Positions 51,673 to 60,130 of a stretch of 64,000 nt of DNA are shown here, in pieces. The notes below the pieces were generated by a model that had not been told where the DNA came from, ran no database searches, and was given only the letters and a program-made list of their open reading frames with translations. Source of the stretch: an uncultured Poribacteria bacterium (GTDB taxonomy: Bacteria > Poribacteria > WGA-4E > WGA-3G); assembly GCA_951828385.1 (NCBI GenBank), contig OX639973.1, positions 6,488,845 to 6,552,844 of the forward strand. Reading direction: 5' to 3'. Every line of letters begins with the position of its first letter. Positions within the stretch are counted from its first letter, which is position 1. The translations under genes were made by a program, and so were the position numbers.

Positions 51673-51720
51673 GGGCATCTTCAGAAGATTACCGAATCTA
51701 CAACGCTGAAAGCGTCAAAT

Positions 51721-52575
51721 ATGCTAACCGAAACAACTGAAACCCTTGGAAATCAACATTTGGAAACCACATCTACTGCCACAGCACCGATCTACTCGGT
51801 CAAGTTAGAGGGCTTTGAGGGTCCCCTTGATCTGCTCCTCCATCTGATTCAGAAAGAGGAGATGGATATCTACGATATCCAAATCGCGCAAATCACGGAT
51901 CGCTACCTCGAATATGTCAATTTAATGGAGCAACTCGATTTAGACGTGGCATCCGAATTTTTGGTGATGGCAGCGACGCTCCTGCATATTAAATCGCAGA
52001 GCATCCTTCCACAACTCACCGCAAACGCTGAACACCCGATCCGCGACCAAGAGCAACTCGTTAAACAACTCTTGGAATACAAACGCTTTAAAGAGGCTTC
52101 TAAGGTCCTTGATGTTTACGCCGAGCGACAGACATGGGTCTATAATAGAAGTCCCAAGCTGCACGCAGATTTAGATGGGACACGCGCATTCGAGATTAGA
52201 GCTACCTTGTTTGATCTACTGACCGCTTTCAAGACAGTGAATGACCGGATTGCGGAGGTAGATGCCGAAGAATTATACGAGACAGTCGAAGAAGAAACGA
52301 TCACTGTCGAAGATAAAATCGCCTTTATTGAGAGACAGTTGGAGATTGCAGACCAACTGCTATTCGATGAGTTGTTCCCGTTATCTTCAAGCAAGACGGA
52401 TCGGATTGTCACATTCCTTGCCATTTTAGAACTTATTCGGATAGGAACAATCGTTACGGTTCAAACCGACCATTTCGAGAGTATCTATATCGTTAAACAG
52501 GAGCACCCGCCAGATCGCGAGATCGCGCCACCGCCAACCGTAGAAACCCCGCGTTCAGAAGAACGCCGCTATTAG
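51721..52575 (+). CDS. scpA: Segregation and condensation protein A
   Basis: 284 residues. The N-terminal kleisin signature is VKLEGFEGPLDLLLHLIQKEEMDIYDI (shortened: FEGPLDLLLHLIQKEE), followed by ITDRYLEYVNLM and the typical ASEFLVMAATLLHIKSQSILP (shortened: SEFLVMAATLLHIKS). The C-terminal winged helix is TFLAILELIRIGTIVTVQ, which contacts SMC. With ScpB and SMC it makes the condensin complex that compacts and separates chromosomes. The ribosome site is weak. scpB follows after 5 bases, and thrC overlaps that. Confidence 0.93.
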   Translation: MLTETTETLGNQHLETTSTATAPIYSVKLEGFEGPLDLLLHLIQKEEMDIYDIQIAQITDRYLEYVNLMEQLDLDVASEFLVMAATLLHIKSQSILPQLTANAEHPIRDQEQLVKQLLEYKRFKEASKVLDVYAERQTWVYNRSPKLHADLDGTRAFEIRATLFDLLTAFKTVNDRIAEVDAEELYETVEEETITVEDKIAFIERQLEIADQLLFDELFPLSSSKTDRIVTFLAILELIRIGTIVTVQTDHFESIYIVKQEHPPDREIAPPPTVETPRSEERRY

Positions 52576-52580
52576 GAACT

Positions 52581-53228
52581 ATGTTTATGGATTCTGATAA
52601 TCTTACTACTGTTGTTTCGATAGAAGAAGTAGATCTCATGTCGGAACAAAAACTTAAGTCAATCTTGGAAGCGATTCTATTTGCAGCGAGCGAACCCATC
52701 TCCATAGAACAGTTCCAAGACGCGCTGCCAGACATCGGCAAACGTGCTATCCGAAAAGCACTCACCGCACTCCAGGACGAGTACCAAGAAATAGATCGAA
52801 GTTTTCACCTCGTTGAAATAGCGAATGGCTACCAAGTGTCCACGCGCCCGGAATATTCAGAATGGATACAGAAATTTTATACCCGACAAGTTCGCGTTAC
52901 GCTGTCGCCATCCGCGCTTGAAACGCTCGCAATCGTCGCATACAAACAACCTATCACGCGTGCCGATGTCGCAGCAATTCGCGGCGTAAACAGCGACAGC
53001 GTCCTCAACTCGCTCGTAGAGAAAAGATTGATTCGCATCACTGGCAGAAAAGAGGGGCGCGCCCTACTTTTTTCTACAACCGACGAGTTCCTGCAACAAT
53101 TCGGATTGAAGGATGCCTCTGATTTGCCCTCACTTGATGAAATCGACGAACTTCTTACCACACCAAACGGGAGTGATCCCGCCGAAAACCTACTTCCACA
53201 AATAATGGAGGAGAGTGCTGAGCAATGA
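52581..53228 (+). CDS. scpB: Segregation and condensation protein B
   Basis: 215 residues, an N-terminal extension plus two winged-helix domains. KLKSILEAILFAASEPIS opens the first; LETLAIVAYKQPITRADVAAI and RITGRKEGRALLFSTTDEFLQQFGL (shortened: GRALLFSTTDEFLQQFG) are the ScpB hallmarks. It binds ScpA as a dimer in condensin. The start at 52581 (TAGGAAC upstream) is the first of several possible; an inner ATG at 52638 would also preserve both domains. The stop overlaps the thrC start by 4 bases. Confidence 0.92.
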   Translation: MFMDSDNLTTVVSIEEVDLMSEQKLKSILEAILFAASEPISIEQFQDALPDIGKRAIRKALTALQDEYQEIDRSFHLVEIANGYQVSTRPEYSEWIQKFYTRQVRVTLSPSALETLAIVAYKQPITRADVAAIRGVNSDSVLNSLVEKRLIRITGRKEGRALLFSTTDEFLQQFGLKDASDLPSLDEIDELLTTPNGSDPAENLLPQIMEESAEQ

Positions 53229-54553
53229 ATTACGATGCATGGTTCCAGTGCAGTGAAGGCTGTGATGAGACCTATCCACTCACTGAAATTATCTATCGGT
53301 GCAGAAATTGTGATGGATTGTTAGAAGTCCAACACAACATGGACGGACTGAAGCAGCGCAGTGCGGCTGATTGGAAATCCCTCTTTGAGCAGCGCTATAG
53401 ACGCACACAATACCCTTACGGGAGCGGGGTCTGGGGGAAAAAGGAACTCGTCTGCCCAAACATTGATGATGATAACATCATCTCTATGTATGAGGGCGGC
53501 ACCAATCTCTTCTGGGCAGAACGATTCGGCGAGCAACTCGGCTTACACGACCTGTGGATCAAGCAGTGCGGCAATAGCCACACCGGTTCCTTTAAAGACC
53601 TCGGAATGACAGTCCTTGTCTCAATGGTTAATCAGATCATCGCCGAATCTGGAAACATCCGTGCCGTTATGTGTGCCTCGACCGGCGACACCTCCGCGGC
53701 TCTGGCTGCTTATGCCTCTGCAGCAGGTATACCCGCAATTATCCTCTTGCCGAAAGCGAAAGTTACGCGTGAACAACTCATTCAACCTATCGCGAACGGC
53801 GCGCTGACGCTTTCGCTGGAGACAGATTTTGACGGATGCATGGAGATCGTCCAAAAACTCGCCGGACGGAAAGATTTTTATCTCGCCAACTCCATTAATT
53901 CCCTCCGCATTGAGGGACAGAAAACAATAAGCATTGAGATCGTACAGCAATTTAACTGGGAAATCCCAGACTGGATAATTATCCCAGGGGGCAACCTCGG
54001 CAACGTCTCCGCACTCGGACTCGGTTTTTTGATGATGTACGATCTCGGTATCATTGACAAACTGCCGCGCATCGCTTGTGCTCAAGCTGAACGCGCGAAT
54101 CCGCTCTACCGAAGTTATCAAACAGGGTTCACTGAGTTCAGCGCGATTACGGCGCAATCAACACAAGCGACAGCAATTCAGATCGGAAACCCCGTTTCGG
54201 TGCATCGCGCCATCCGTACCTTAAGACGATTTGACGGTATTGTCGACCAAGCCACAGAACCTGAACTTGCAGACGCTGCAGCAAGAGCAGATAGGACAGG
54301 GTTGTTCAATTGCCCACACACCGGTGTCGCATTGGCAGTACTCATAAAAATGGTGGCGCGTAAACAGATTCTTCCAGATCATAGGGTCATTGTTATCTCC
54401 ACAGCAACCGGTCTCAAATTCCCAGACTTTAAGGTGGCATATCACAACGTCGCTCCCGGCGAACCTGCCCCGCGCTACCTAAATGCCCCAATTGAATTGG
54501 AAGCAGATTATGAAGGTGTCTTGAAACAGATTGGCGCACATCTCGATGCATAA
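53225..54553 (+). CDS. thrC: Threonine synthase
   Basis: 442 residues. It makes threonine from O-phosphohomoserine with PLP. Lys124 in SHTGSFKDLGM binds PLP. CASTGDTSAALAAYAS and PGGNLGNVSALG are phosphate-binding loops. Near the N-terminus CSEGCDETY and CRNCDG form a Cys-rich zinc-ribbon-like knuckle, as in many threonine synthases. The GAGGAGAG ribosome site and ATGA overlap place the start in scpB. The grouping with condensin genes is not obviously functional. Confidence 0.9.
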   Translation: MNYDAWFQCSEGCDETYPLTEIIYRCRNCDGLLEVQHNMDGLKQRSAADWKSLFEQRYRRTQYPYGSGVWGKKELVCPNIDDDNIISMYEGGTNLFWAERFGEQLGLHDLWIKQCGNSHTGSFKDLGMTVLVSMVNQIIAESGNIRAVMCASTGDTSAALAAYASAAGIPAIILLPKAKVTREQLIQPIANGALTLSLETDFDGCMEIVQKLAGRKDFYLANSINSLRIEGQKTISIEIVQQFNWEIPDWIIIPGGNLGNVSALGLGFLMMYDLGIIDKLPRIACAQAERANPLYRSYQTGFTEFSAITAQSTQATAIQIGNPVSVHRAIRTLRRFDGIVDQATEPELADAAARADRTGLFNCPHTGVALAVLIKMVARKQILPDHRVIVISTATGLKFPDFKVAYHNVAPGEPAPRYLNAPIELEADYEGVLKQIGAHLDA

Positions 54554-54598
54554 CACTTGCCTATAAGACTGCAAACGGAATTGTACAACGATAAAGAT

Positions 54599-54628
54599 TT
54601 GCAACAAATCCACAAAATATGGTATAAT
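54599..54628 (+). promoter_or_regulatory. Probable promoter for xylA
   Basis: TTGCAA (54599-54604), 18-base spacer, TATAAT (54623-54628), about 55 bases before the ATG at 54683, where TAGGAG serves as ribosome site. Confidence 0.6.
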
Positions 54629-54682
54629 CTAAGCGTTAACTTATAAACTTCATCAAAATTAATAAGCAATAGGAGTGAATGA

Positions 54683-55852
54683 ATGTCAGAACAGTATCAG
54701 CCTAAGCCTGAGCACAAGTTTACCTTTGGATTGTGGACCGTCGGTAATCCAGGACGCGACCCATTTGGTGATGTTGTCAGGCCGCCCCTGAAACCTACTT
54801 ACACTGTCGAAAAATTAAGTGAATTGGGCGCGTATGGAGTCAATTTACACGATAACGACCTCGTGCCATTTGATGCTTCAGCCGCTGAACGCGATAATAT
54901 CGTTAGCGAATTTAAAAAGGTTCTTTCAGATCACGGCATGAAGGTCCCGATGGCGACAACCAATCTATTTTACCATCCGATCTTTAAAGACGGTGCTTTT
55001 ACTGCCAACGATCCGAAGGTACGCGCATTCGCCATTCAGAAAACATTAAATGCTATTGATCTCGGTGTAGAACTCGGGGCAACAATTTATGTCTTTTGGG
55101 GTGGCCGCGAAGGTGCAGAAGTGGATGCTGCTAAGAACGGGCCGGATACCGTCAAGTGGAACCGTGAAGCGATGAACTACTTCACGCACTACGTCCAAGA
55201 CCAAGGATATGACCTCCGATTCGCGCTTGAGGCAAAGCCGAATGAACCGCGCGGCGACATCTACCTCCCGACAACCGGCCACATGCTTCACTTTATTGAA
55301 ACGCTGGATCACCCGGAAATGGTCGGCGTCAACCCCGAATTCGCCCATGAAACGATGGCAGGGTTAAACTTCATCCACGGCGTCGCACAAGCTTATGAAG
55401 CCGGTAAACTCTTCCACATTGACCTCAATGACCAGAAGATGAGCCGTTTCGACCAAGACTTGCGCTTCGGTTCCGAAAATATCAAAAGCGCGTTTTTCCT
55501 CGTCAAATTCCTTGAGGATGTGAACTGGGACGGCAACCGCCACTTTGACGCACACGCCTACCGAACTGAAGATGAACAAGGGGTCTGGGACTTCGCTGCA
55601 GGATGCATGCGCAGCTACCTGATTTTGAAGGACAAAGCACGCCGTTTCAACGAAGACGCAGAAATTCAAGGGATGCTCGCGGAACTGCAAGCACGGGACC
55701 CTGAACTTGAAGCACTCATGGCAAACTATAACGCCGAGACCATCGGAAAACTGAGAAAGATAGACTTTGAACCGGATACCCTCGCACAAAAAGGACTCGG
55801 ATACGAGAAATTGGATCAGCTCACATTTGAAGTTTTAACCGGAGTTAGGTAA
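54683..55852 (+). CDS. xylA: Xylose isomerase
   Basis: 389 residues, the short class I (actinobacterial-size) type. It interconverts xylose and xylulose, and often glucose and fructose. Metal and catalytic residues show in [13 protein letters not shown] (His of the His-Asp pair), [19 protein letters not shown] (metal Glu and Lys), [11 protein letters not shown] (Glu/His), HIDLNDQK (metal Asp residues) and [17 protein letters not shown] gives the start, with TAGGAG upstream. There is no xylulokinase or transporter beside it. cstA follows 34 bases later. Confidence 0.93.
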   Translation: MSEQYQPKPEHKFTFGLWTVGNPGRDPFGDVVRPPLKPTYTVEKLSELGAYGVNLHDNDLVPFDASAAERDNIVSEFKKVLSDHGMKVPMATTNLFYHPIFKDGAFTANDPKVRAFAIQKTLNAIDLGVELGATIYVFWGGREGAEVDAAKNGPDTVKWNREAMNYFTHYVQDQGYDLRFALEAKPNEPRGDIYLPTTGHMLHFIETLDHPEMVGVNPEFAHETMAGLNFIHGVAQAYEAGKLFHIDLNDQKMSRFDQDLRFGSENIKSAFFLVKFLEDVNWDGNRHFDAHAYRTEDEQGVWDFAAGCMRSYLILKDKARRFNEDAEIQGMLAELQARDPELEALMANYNAETIGKLRKIDFEPDTLAQKGLGYEKLDQLTFEVLTGVR

Positions 55853-55886
55853 CCTCTCGCTCCGTTGAGAAAGCTGGAGCCTGCCC

Positions 55887-57782
55887 ATGAACACGCTTAT
55901 TATTGCGGTTTTGAGCTTTATCGGTTTCATCGTCGCCTATCACACCTACGGTAAATGGTTAGCGAGAAAGATTTTTGGATTAGATGCCCAAGCGACGGTT
56001 CCGAGCCAAGAACTAAAAGATGATGTCGATTATGTGCCGACCAAGAAGGAGATCATTTTTGGACATCACTTCACAAGCATTGCTGGCACTGGTCCCATCG
56101 TAGGCCCCGCAATCGCCGTCTTTTGGGGATGGTTACCGGCGTTGCTGTGGGTCGTTCTCGGTTCGGTCTTTATCGGTGCCGTCCATGATTTCGGCGCGCT
56201 TGTTGTCTCACTCCGCAACCGCGGGCAAAGCGTCGGTGAAGTCGCCGGCAGAATGATAGGGCCCCGCGCAAAATTTCTCTTCCTTTTCGTCCTCTTTATG
56301 GGATTGACGATTGTCCTCGCAATCTTCGGTTTAGTCATCGCCCTGATTTTCTCCTACTATCCCGAATCCGTTTTATCCGTTTGGGTGGAAATCCCGCTCG
56401 CTGTAGCCATCGGGCTCTGGATCTACCGCAGAGGTGGGAACATCCTCATTCCATCCATTGTCGCACTCGGTATTATGTACATAGCGATGGGGGTCGGGGC
56501 GTACCTCCTGCCAATTGATTTAAGTCAAATATTCGGTATCCCGTTACTCGGACAAACTTACCTGAACGTCGTAGTAATTTGGACGCTCGTGCTTTTTGTC
56601 TACTGCTTTATCGCCTCAGTACTACCCGTATGGACACTCCTGCAACCCCGTGATTTCATCAACAGCCATGAACTCGTATTGGCACTGCTCCTATTGCTAC
56701 TCGGACTCGCCGTAGCAGGTTTCACAGGCAAAGCAGACTTAGTAGCATCCGCACCCGCTATTGCGTCAGACATCCCCCCGGACGCTCCACCGATCTGGCC
56801 CTTCCTCTTTATCACCATTGCATGTGGTGCCGTTAGTGGCTTCCACTGTATGGTGAGTTCCGGGACTTCCAGCAAACAGGTCGAATCCGAAGGTGATGCG
56901 CAATACGTAGGCTACGGCGCAATGTTGCTTGAGGGTGGACTCGCCGTGATCGTTATTCTTGCCTGCTGCGCTGGTATCGGTATGGGGATTTTCAATCGTG
57001 TTGGCACAGGCGCGAACTACACGTTTGAACCTATTGTCGCAGCAGAAAGTACTGCTCCGGTTACCAATCACGATGCATGGAAAACCCGTTACGCGACCAC
57101 CACAACTGCGATAAACGCTGATGGCACGACACGTGTTGTCGGCGGTTGGGCAAGCCACAATCTCAAAGCGAAGGTAAGCGCGTTTGTTGATGGCGGTGGA
57201 AATTTCCTCGCATCCCTCGGCATTCCACTCAAGATGGGTATTGCGATTATGGCGGTGCTCGTCGCCAGTTTCGCTGCCACAACGCTGGATACAGCAACAC
57301 GGCTTCAACGGTATGTCATCTTTGAACTCGCGCAGACGGCTAACATCAAGCCACTAACAAACCGGTACATCGCGACAGCGTTTGCCTTGGTCCTCGCTGC
57401 AGCTGTCGCCTTACTGCAGGGACCGAGTGGACCCGGTAGTGGTGGTTTGACACTCTGGCCCCTCTTCGGCGCAACGAACCAACTTTTGGCTGGATTAGCC
57501 TTTATGGTGATCGTCTTCTATCTCCTGCGCCGTAACAAACCGATCTGGTTCGCGTTCCTCCCAATGATCGTCATGCTCATCATGCCCGCGTGGGCAATGC
57601 TGCATCAAATGTTCGACCCGCAGACCGGATGGCTCTTTACCGGCAAATATCTCCTCTTCGGATTCGGTGTTGTTGTAGAGGCGTTGCAGATATGGATGAT
57701 CGCTGAAGGGGTCATCGCGTGGCAAAATGCCCGTGGAAATTACCCAGAACTCCCACCCTTAGAAAGTGTCGCTGCCGATTAG
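55887..57782 (+). CDS. cstA: Carbon starvation protein A, peptide/pyruvate transporter
   Basis: 631 residues and about 15 transmembrane helices. The family's N-terminal blocks are complete: FIVAYHTYGKWLARKIFGLD (shortened: YHTYGKWLARKIFGLD), DYVPTKKEIIFGHHFTSIAG (shortened: FGHHFTSIAGTGPIVGPA) and GAVHDFGALVVSLRNRGQS. GATNQLLAGLA near the C-terminus is also typical. CstA takes up peptides or pyruvate when carbon is scarce. The gene is 34 bases behind xylA, so both may answer to carbon supply. The ATG lacks a strong ribosome site. Confidence 0.93.
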   Translation: MNTLIIAVLSFIGFIVAYHTYGKWLARKIFGLDAQATVPSQELKDDVDYVPTKKEIIFGHHFTSIAGTGPIVGPAIAVFWGWLPALLWVVLGSVFIGAVHDFGALVVSLRNRGQSVGEVAGRMIGPRAKFLFLFVLFMGLTIVLAIFGLVIALIFSYYPESVLSVWVEIPLAVAIGLWIYRRGGNILIPSIVALGIMYIAMGVGAYLLPIDLSQIFGIPLLGQTYLNVVVIWTLVLFVYCFIASVLPVWTLLQPRDFINSHELVLALLLLLLGLAVAGFTGKADLVASAPAIASDIPPDAPPIWPFLFITIACGAVSGFHCMVSSGTSSKQVESEGDAQYVGYGAMLLEGGLAVIVILACCAGIGMGIFNRVGTGANYTFEPIVAAESTAPVTNHDAWKTRYATTTTAINADGTTRVVGGWASHNLKAKVSAFVDGGGNFLASLGIPLKMGIAIMAVLVASFAATTLDTATRLQRYVIFELAQTANIKPLTNRYIATAFALVLAAAVALLQGPSGPGSGGLTLWPLFGATNQLLAGLAFMVIVFYLLRRNKPIWFAFLPMIVMLIMPAWAMLHQMFDPQTGWLFTGKYLLFGFGVVVEALQIWMIAEGVIAWQNARGNYPELPPLESVAAD

Positions 57783-57825
57783 AACGCACAGACATAGATG
57801 TTGAAACCTAACGGAGGACGCAATA

Positions 57826-58164
57826 ATGAAACATACAAACAGGCAACACAGATTAGAACAACTGAGGCTCCGCGAGACGAAAGGGACTTTGACAAAACAA
57901 GAGCATGCAGAACTCCTATCCATCTTCGCTGAGTTAGATGCTGAGGAAGCAGAAGCATTGAAGCCAGCAAAGGAAAAGAGTCAACAGTTACAAGAAGAGA
58001 AAACCACGCTTGAAGAAACTGCTTTGCAATTACAAGATATTGTTACTGAACATAAGCAATTGCTAACCGATGCTCGCGCATATCTGATGCGGCTCCAATC
58101 AAAACGCGCCCTACTTGCCGATAAGTATTATCGCCTCACCGGTCAAAACCTCTCACAAGGATAA
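57826..58164 (+). CDS. Small coiled-coil protein of unknown function
   Basis: 112 residues with GGAGGAC upstream of the ATG. Almost wholly helical and charged (QHRLEQLRLRETKGTLTKQE, LQEEKTTLEETALQLQDIV), so a long coiled coil is likely. It ends KRALLADKYYRLTGQNLSQG. There is no signal or membrane segment. It is followed after 18 bases by the HNH protein, and the pair probably works together: a coiled-coil partner for a nuclease. Family not recognised. Confidence 0.7.
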   Translation: MKHTNRQHRLEQLRLRETKGTLTKQEHAELLSIFAELDAEEAEALKPAKEKSQQLQEEKTTLEETALQLQDIVTEHKQLLTDARAYLMRLQSKRALLADKYYRLTGQNLSQG

Positions 58165-58182
58165 TCAAAACAAAGTGACAAA

Positions 58183-58683
58183 ATGGATGCATCACAACGA
58201 GAGAGGGGCCGCCAGCGTTATGCATACAGTTGTGGATATTGTGGTGTTCACGAATCAGATGTCGGTGCAACATTAACGGTAGATCACCACCACCCGACAG
58301 CCCACGGAGGCACAAACGATGATGAGAACCTCGTTTATTGTTGCCACCGATGTAATCAACATAAAGGAGCATATTGGCACAAAGTCCAAATTCCACACAT
58401 TCGCTTGTTGCATCCACTTGCAGACAACCTAACCTTACATCTTCGTGAACAACAGAATAGTGAACTTATTGGCGAAACTACCGAAGGGACATTTTACATT
58501 CAACGCTTACGTTTGAATCGCCCTCAACTAATTGAACACCGTCGTCGTAAACACGCAGATCAAAAAACGCATAATGAAGTTAAGGCACTGCGTCAACAGA
58601 TACATGATTTACAACAAGAGTTAGATCAGTTAAATTTATCTATCCAAGAAACGCTAACTGAAATTGATCAAGAAACCACATAA
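58183..58683 (+). CDS. HNH endonuclease
   Basis: 166 residues. The HNH/zinc-finger core is CGYCG...VDHHHPTAHGGTNDDENLVYCCHRCNQHKG, here in parts: SCGYCGVHESD (first zinc Cys pair), LTVDHHHPTAHGG (catalytic His) and NLVYCCHRCNQHKG (Asn, second Cys pair and last His). The C-terminal 60 residues are a coiled coil (VKALRQQIHDLQQELDQLNL). Comparable in size to phage- and defence-linked HNH proteins, and it sits beside the coiled-coil protein 57826-58164. Confidence 0.88.
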   Translation: MDASQRERGRQRYAYSCGYCGVHESDVGATLTVDHHHPTAHGGTNDDENLVYCCHRCNQHKGAYWHKVQIPHIRLLHPLADNLTLHLREQQNSELIGETTEGTFYIQRLRLNRPQLIEHRRRKHADQKTHNEVKALRQQIHDLQQELDQLNLSIQETLTEIDQETT

Positions 58684-58724
58684 ACACTGTTATCATTTCA
58701 GTAGAGGGCCCAGAGGTGCCAGCG

Positions 58725-59399
58725 ATGTCAAAAAAACAAGCAAAAACCGAAGACCTCCACAACTATCCTGTCGATGCAGACATCTTCCGAAGGACATTCA
58801 ACGGATACGTTCAGAGATTCAATACTATTTTTTTTACTGTAGTCTTCTTGATTTGCACGCCTTTCATAGCATACGCGATTGCATGGTACTTAGGGGAGGC
58901 AAAAGTTGATGTTACAGGCTTCTTAAACCTTTGGCATGCAAGCGAATCTCTACTGTTAGACGCCGGATTTCCACATATAGTATTCGGAATGTTTGCTTCC
59001 GGAATTATTTCAGTAGGTCACTTCGCTTTTGGGCTTATCTCAGTCGGTGGTTTCGCTTTTGGCGTGATTTCAATCGGGATGTTCTGCTCTTGCGGCATTA
59101 TATCTATAGGTGTTATGTTCTCTGTTGGTGTGATCGCAATTGGGTATTCGCGCGCTTATGGGGTCATCGCTATTGCTATAGGGAACCAAAAACCTTTTGA
59201 AAAAGGCGTATACATGAACGGAAAGGCTTTCGGGGTCTTTGCGATCGGGCGGGAGGCACGAGGCGTTTATTCGCTGTCTTATGGAGAGGAAGGTGAAGGC
59301 ACTTATCAGTTTTCACCGAAACGTCAGGACCCAGAAGCCATCGCACTCTTTACGCGGTGGTACAAGAAATTCAAAAACGCATTCGTTTTGCCTTCTTAA
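58725..59399 (+). CDS. Membrane protein with tandem (F/A)xG-x-I-S-x-G repeats
   Basis: 224 residues from the ATG at 58725 (AGAGG upstream; a GTG at 58716 is possible). Residues about 28-57 are hydrophobic (IFFTVVFLICTPFIAYAIAW). Then FGMFASGIISVGHFAFGLISVGGF... runs as short repeats of about 10 residues, e.g. FAFGLISVGG, FAFGVISIGM, FCSCGIISIG, with Phe and Gly at fixed places. Such repeats occur in bacterial proteins of unknown function and may form a beta-solenoid or a membrane-lying stack. The C-terminal 60 residues look soluble. Confidence 0.75.
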   Translation: MSKKQAKTEDLHNYPVDADIFRRTFNGYVQRFNTIFFTVVFLICTPFIAYAIAWYLGEAKVDVTGFLNLWHASESLLLDAGFPHIVFGMFASGIISVGHFAFGLISVGGFAFGVISIGMFCSCGIISIGVMFSVGVIAIGYSRAYGVIAIAIGNQKPFEKGVYMNGKAFGVFAIGREARGVYSLSYGEEGEGTYQFSPKRQDPEAIALFTRWYKKFKNAFVLPS

Positions 59400-60115
59400 A
59401 GCGACTCACACTTTTGCAAAACGCACCTTACCTTATCATCGTCCTTTATATTTACAGATGAATCGAGCAGCTGAAACGGTGATGCCTCGAACTCTGTCTT
59501 GAGGTCCTTGAAAAAGAAGTGATGCACATAGGTTGACGCTCCCCAATAAAAATTATCGCCTTTTTCCAACGTCTCATAGTCCGTTGCAAATTGATGATAG
59601 TTGTCATCGTAAATCGGTTCGTAATTGTCAAAAACGGCATCAAGGATGGGTTGAGAGATAAAAAGTTGACCGTCCGAATAGAGCACCCGCGCAACCTCCT
59701 CCAAGAACGCAATCCGAGCGGCGCGATGGGGTATATAACAGTAGACGTTCTCCAAAAAAGCCGCCGCGAACGACGCATCAGGAAACGGTAATGTCGGCGG
59801 TTCATAATGCAGAAACGTCGCGTCAATACCCTTTTCCTCGGCAATTTGTTTTGCTTGTGCAATCTGTTTTTCGGCGATATCAATGCCGGTCGCAGTGTAT
59901 CCGTGCTGTGCGAGGGCAAAGCACAATCGACCTGACGCACAACCGATATCCAACAGACAACTGCCTAAAGGGAATTCCTCGACAAACGCCTGCTCGTGCT
60001 GGCTCAATCCCTGCTCCGCTTCCTCCCGACGGCTATCCAACTCATTAGATAGGTTGAATTGTTCCCTCACGGAGTTTAGTAATTTTTGGAATTCTTGTGA
60101 TTTTTTGGTTTGCAT
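59396..60115 (-). CDS. Class I SAM-dependent methyltransferase
   Basis: 239 residues. Motif I is CLLDIGCASGRLC, the acidic residue of motif II is in ATGIDIAEKQ, PPTLPFPDASFAAAFLENVYC covers the post-I motif, and ARVLYSDGQLFISQP is the family's late strand. It resembles ubiquinone/menaquinone-type small-molecule methylases. No precise substrate can be given. The C-terminus overlaps the 3' end of the membrane protein gene 58725-59399 by 4 bases (convergent). Confidence 0.85.
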   Translation of the reverse strand: MQTKKSQEFQKLLNSVREQFNLSNELDSRREEAEQGLSQHEQAFVEEFPLGSCLLDIGCASGRLCFALAQHGYTATGIDIAEKQIAQAKQIAEEKGIDATFLHYEPPTLPFPDASFAAAFLENVYCYIPHRAARIAFLEEVARVLYSDGQLFISQPILDAVFDNYEPIYDDNYHQFATDYETLEKGDNFYWGASTYVHHFFFKDLKTEFEASPFQLLDSSVNIKDDDKVRCVLQKCESL

Positions 60116-60130
60116 ATAGAAATTTCACTC

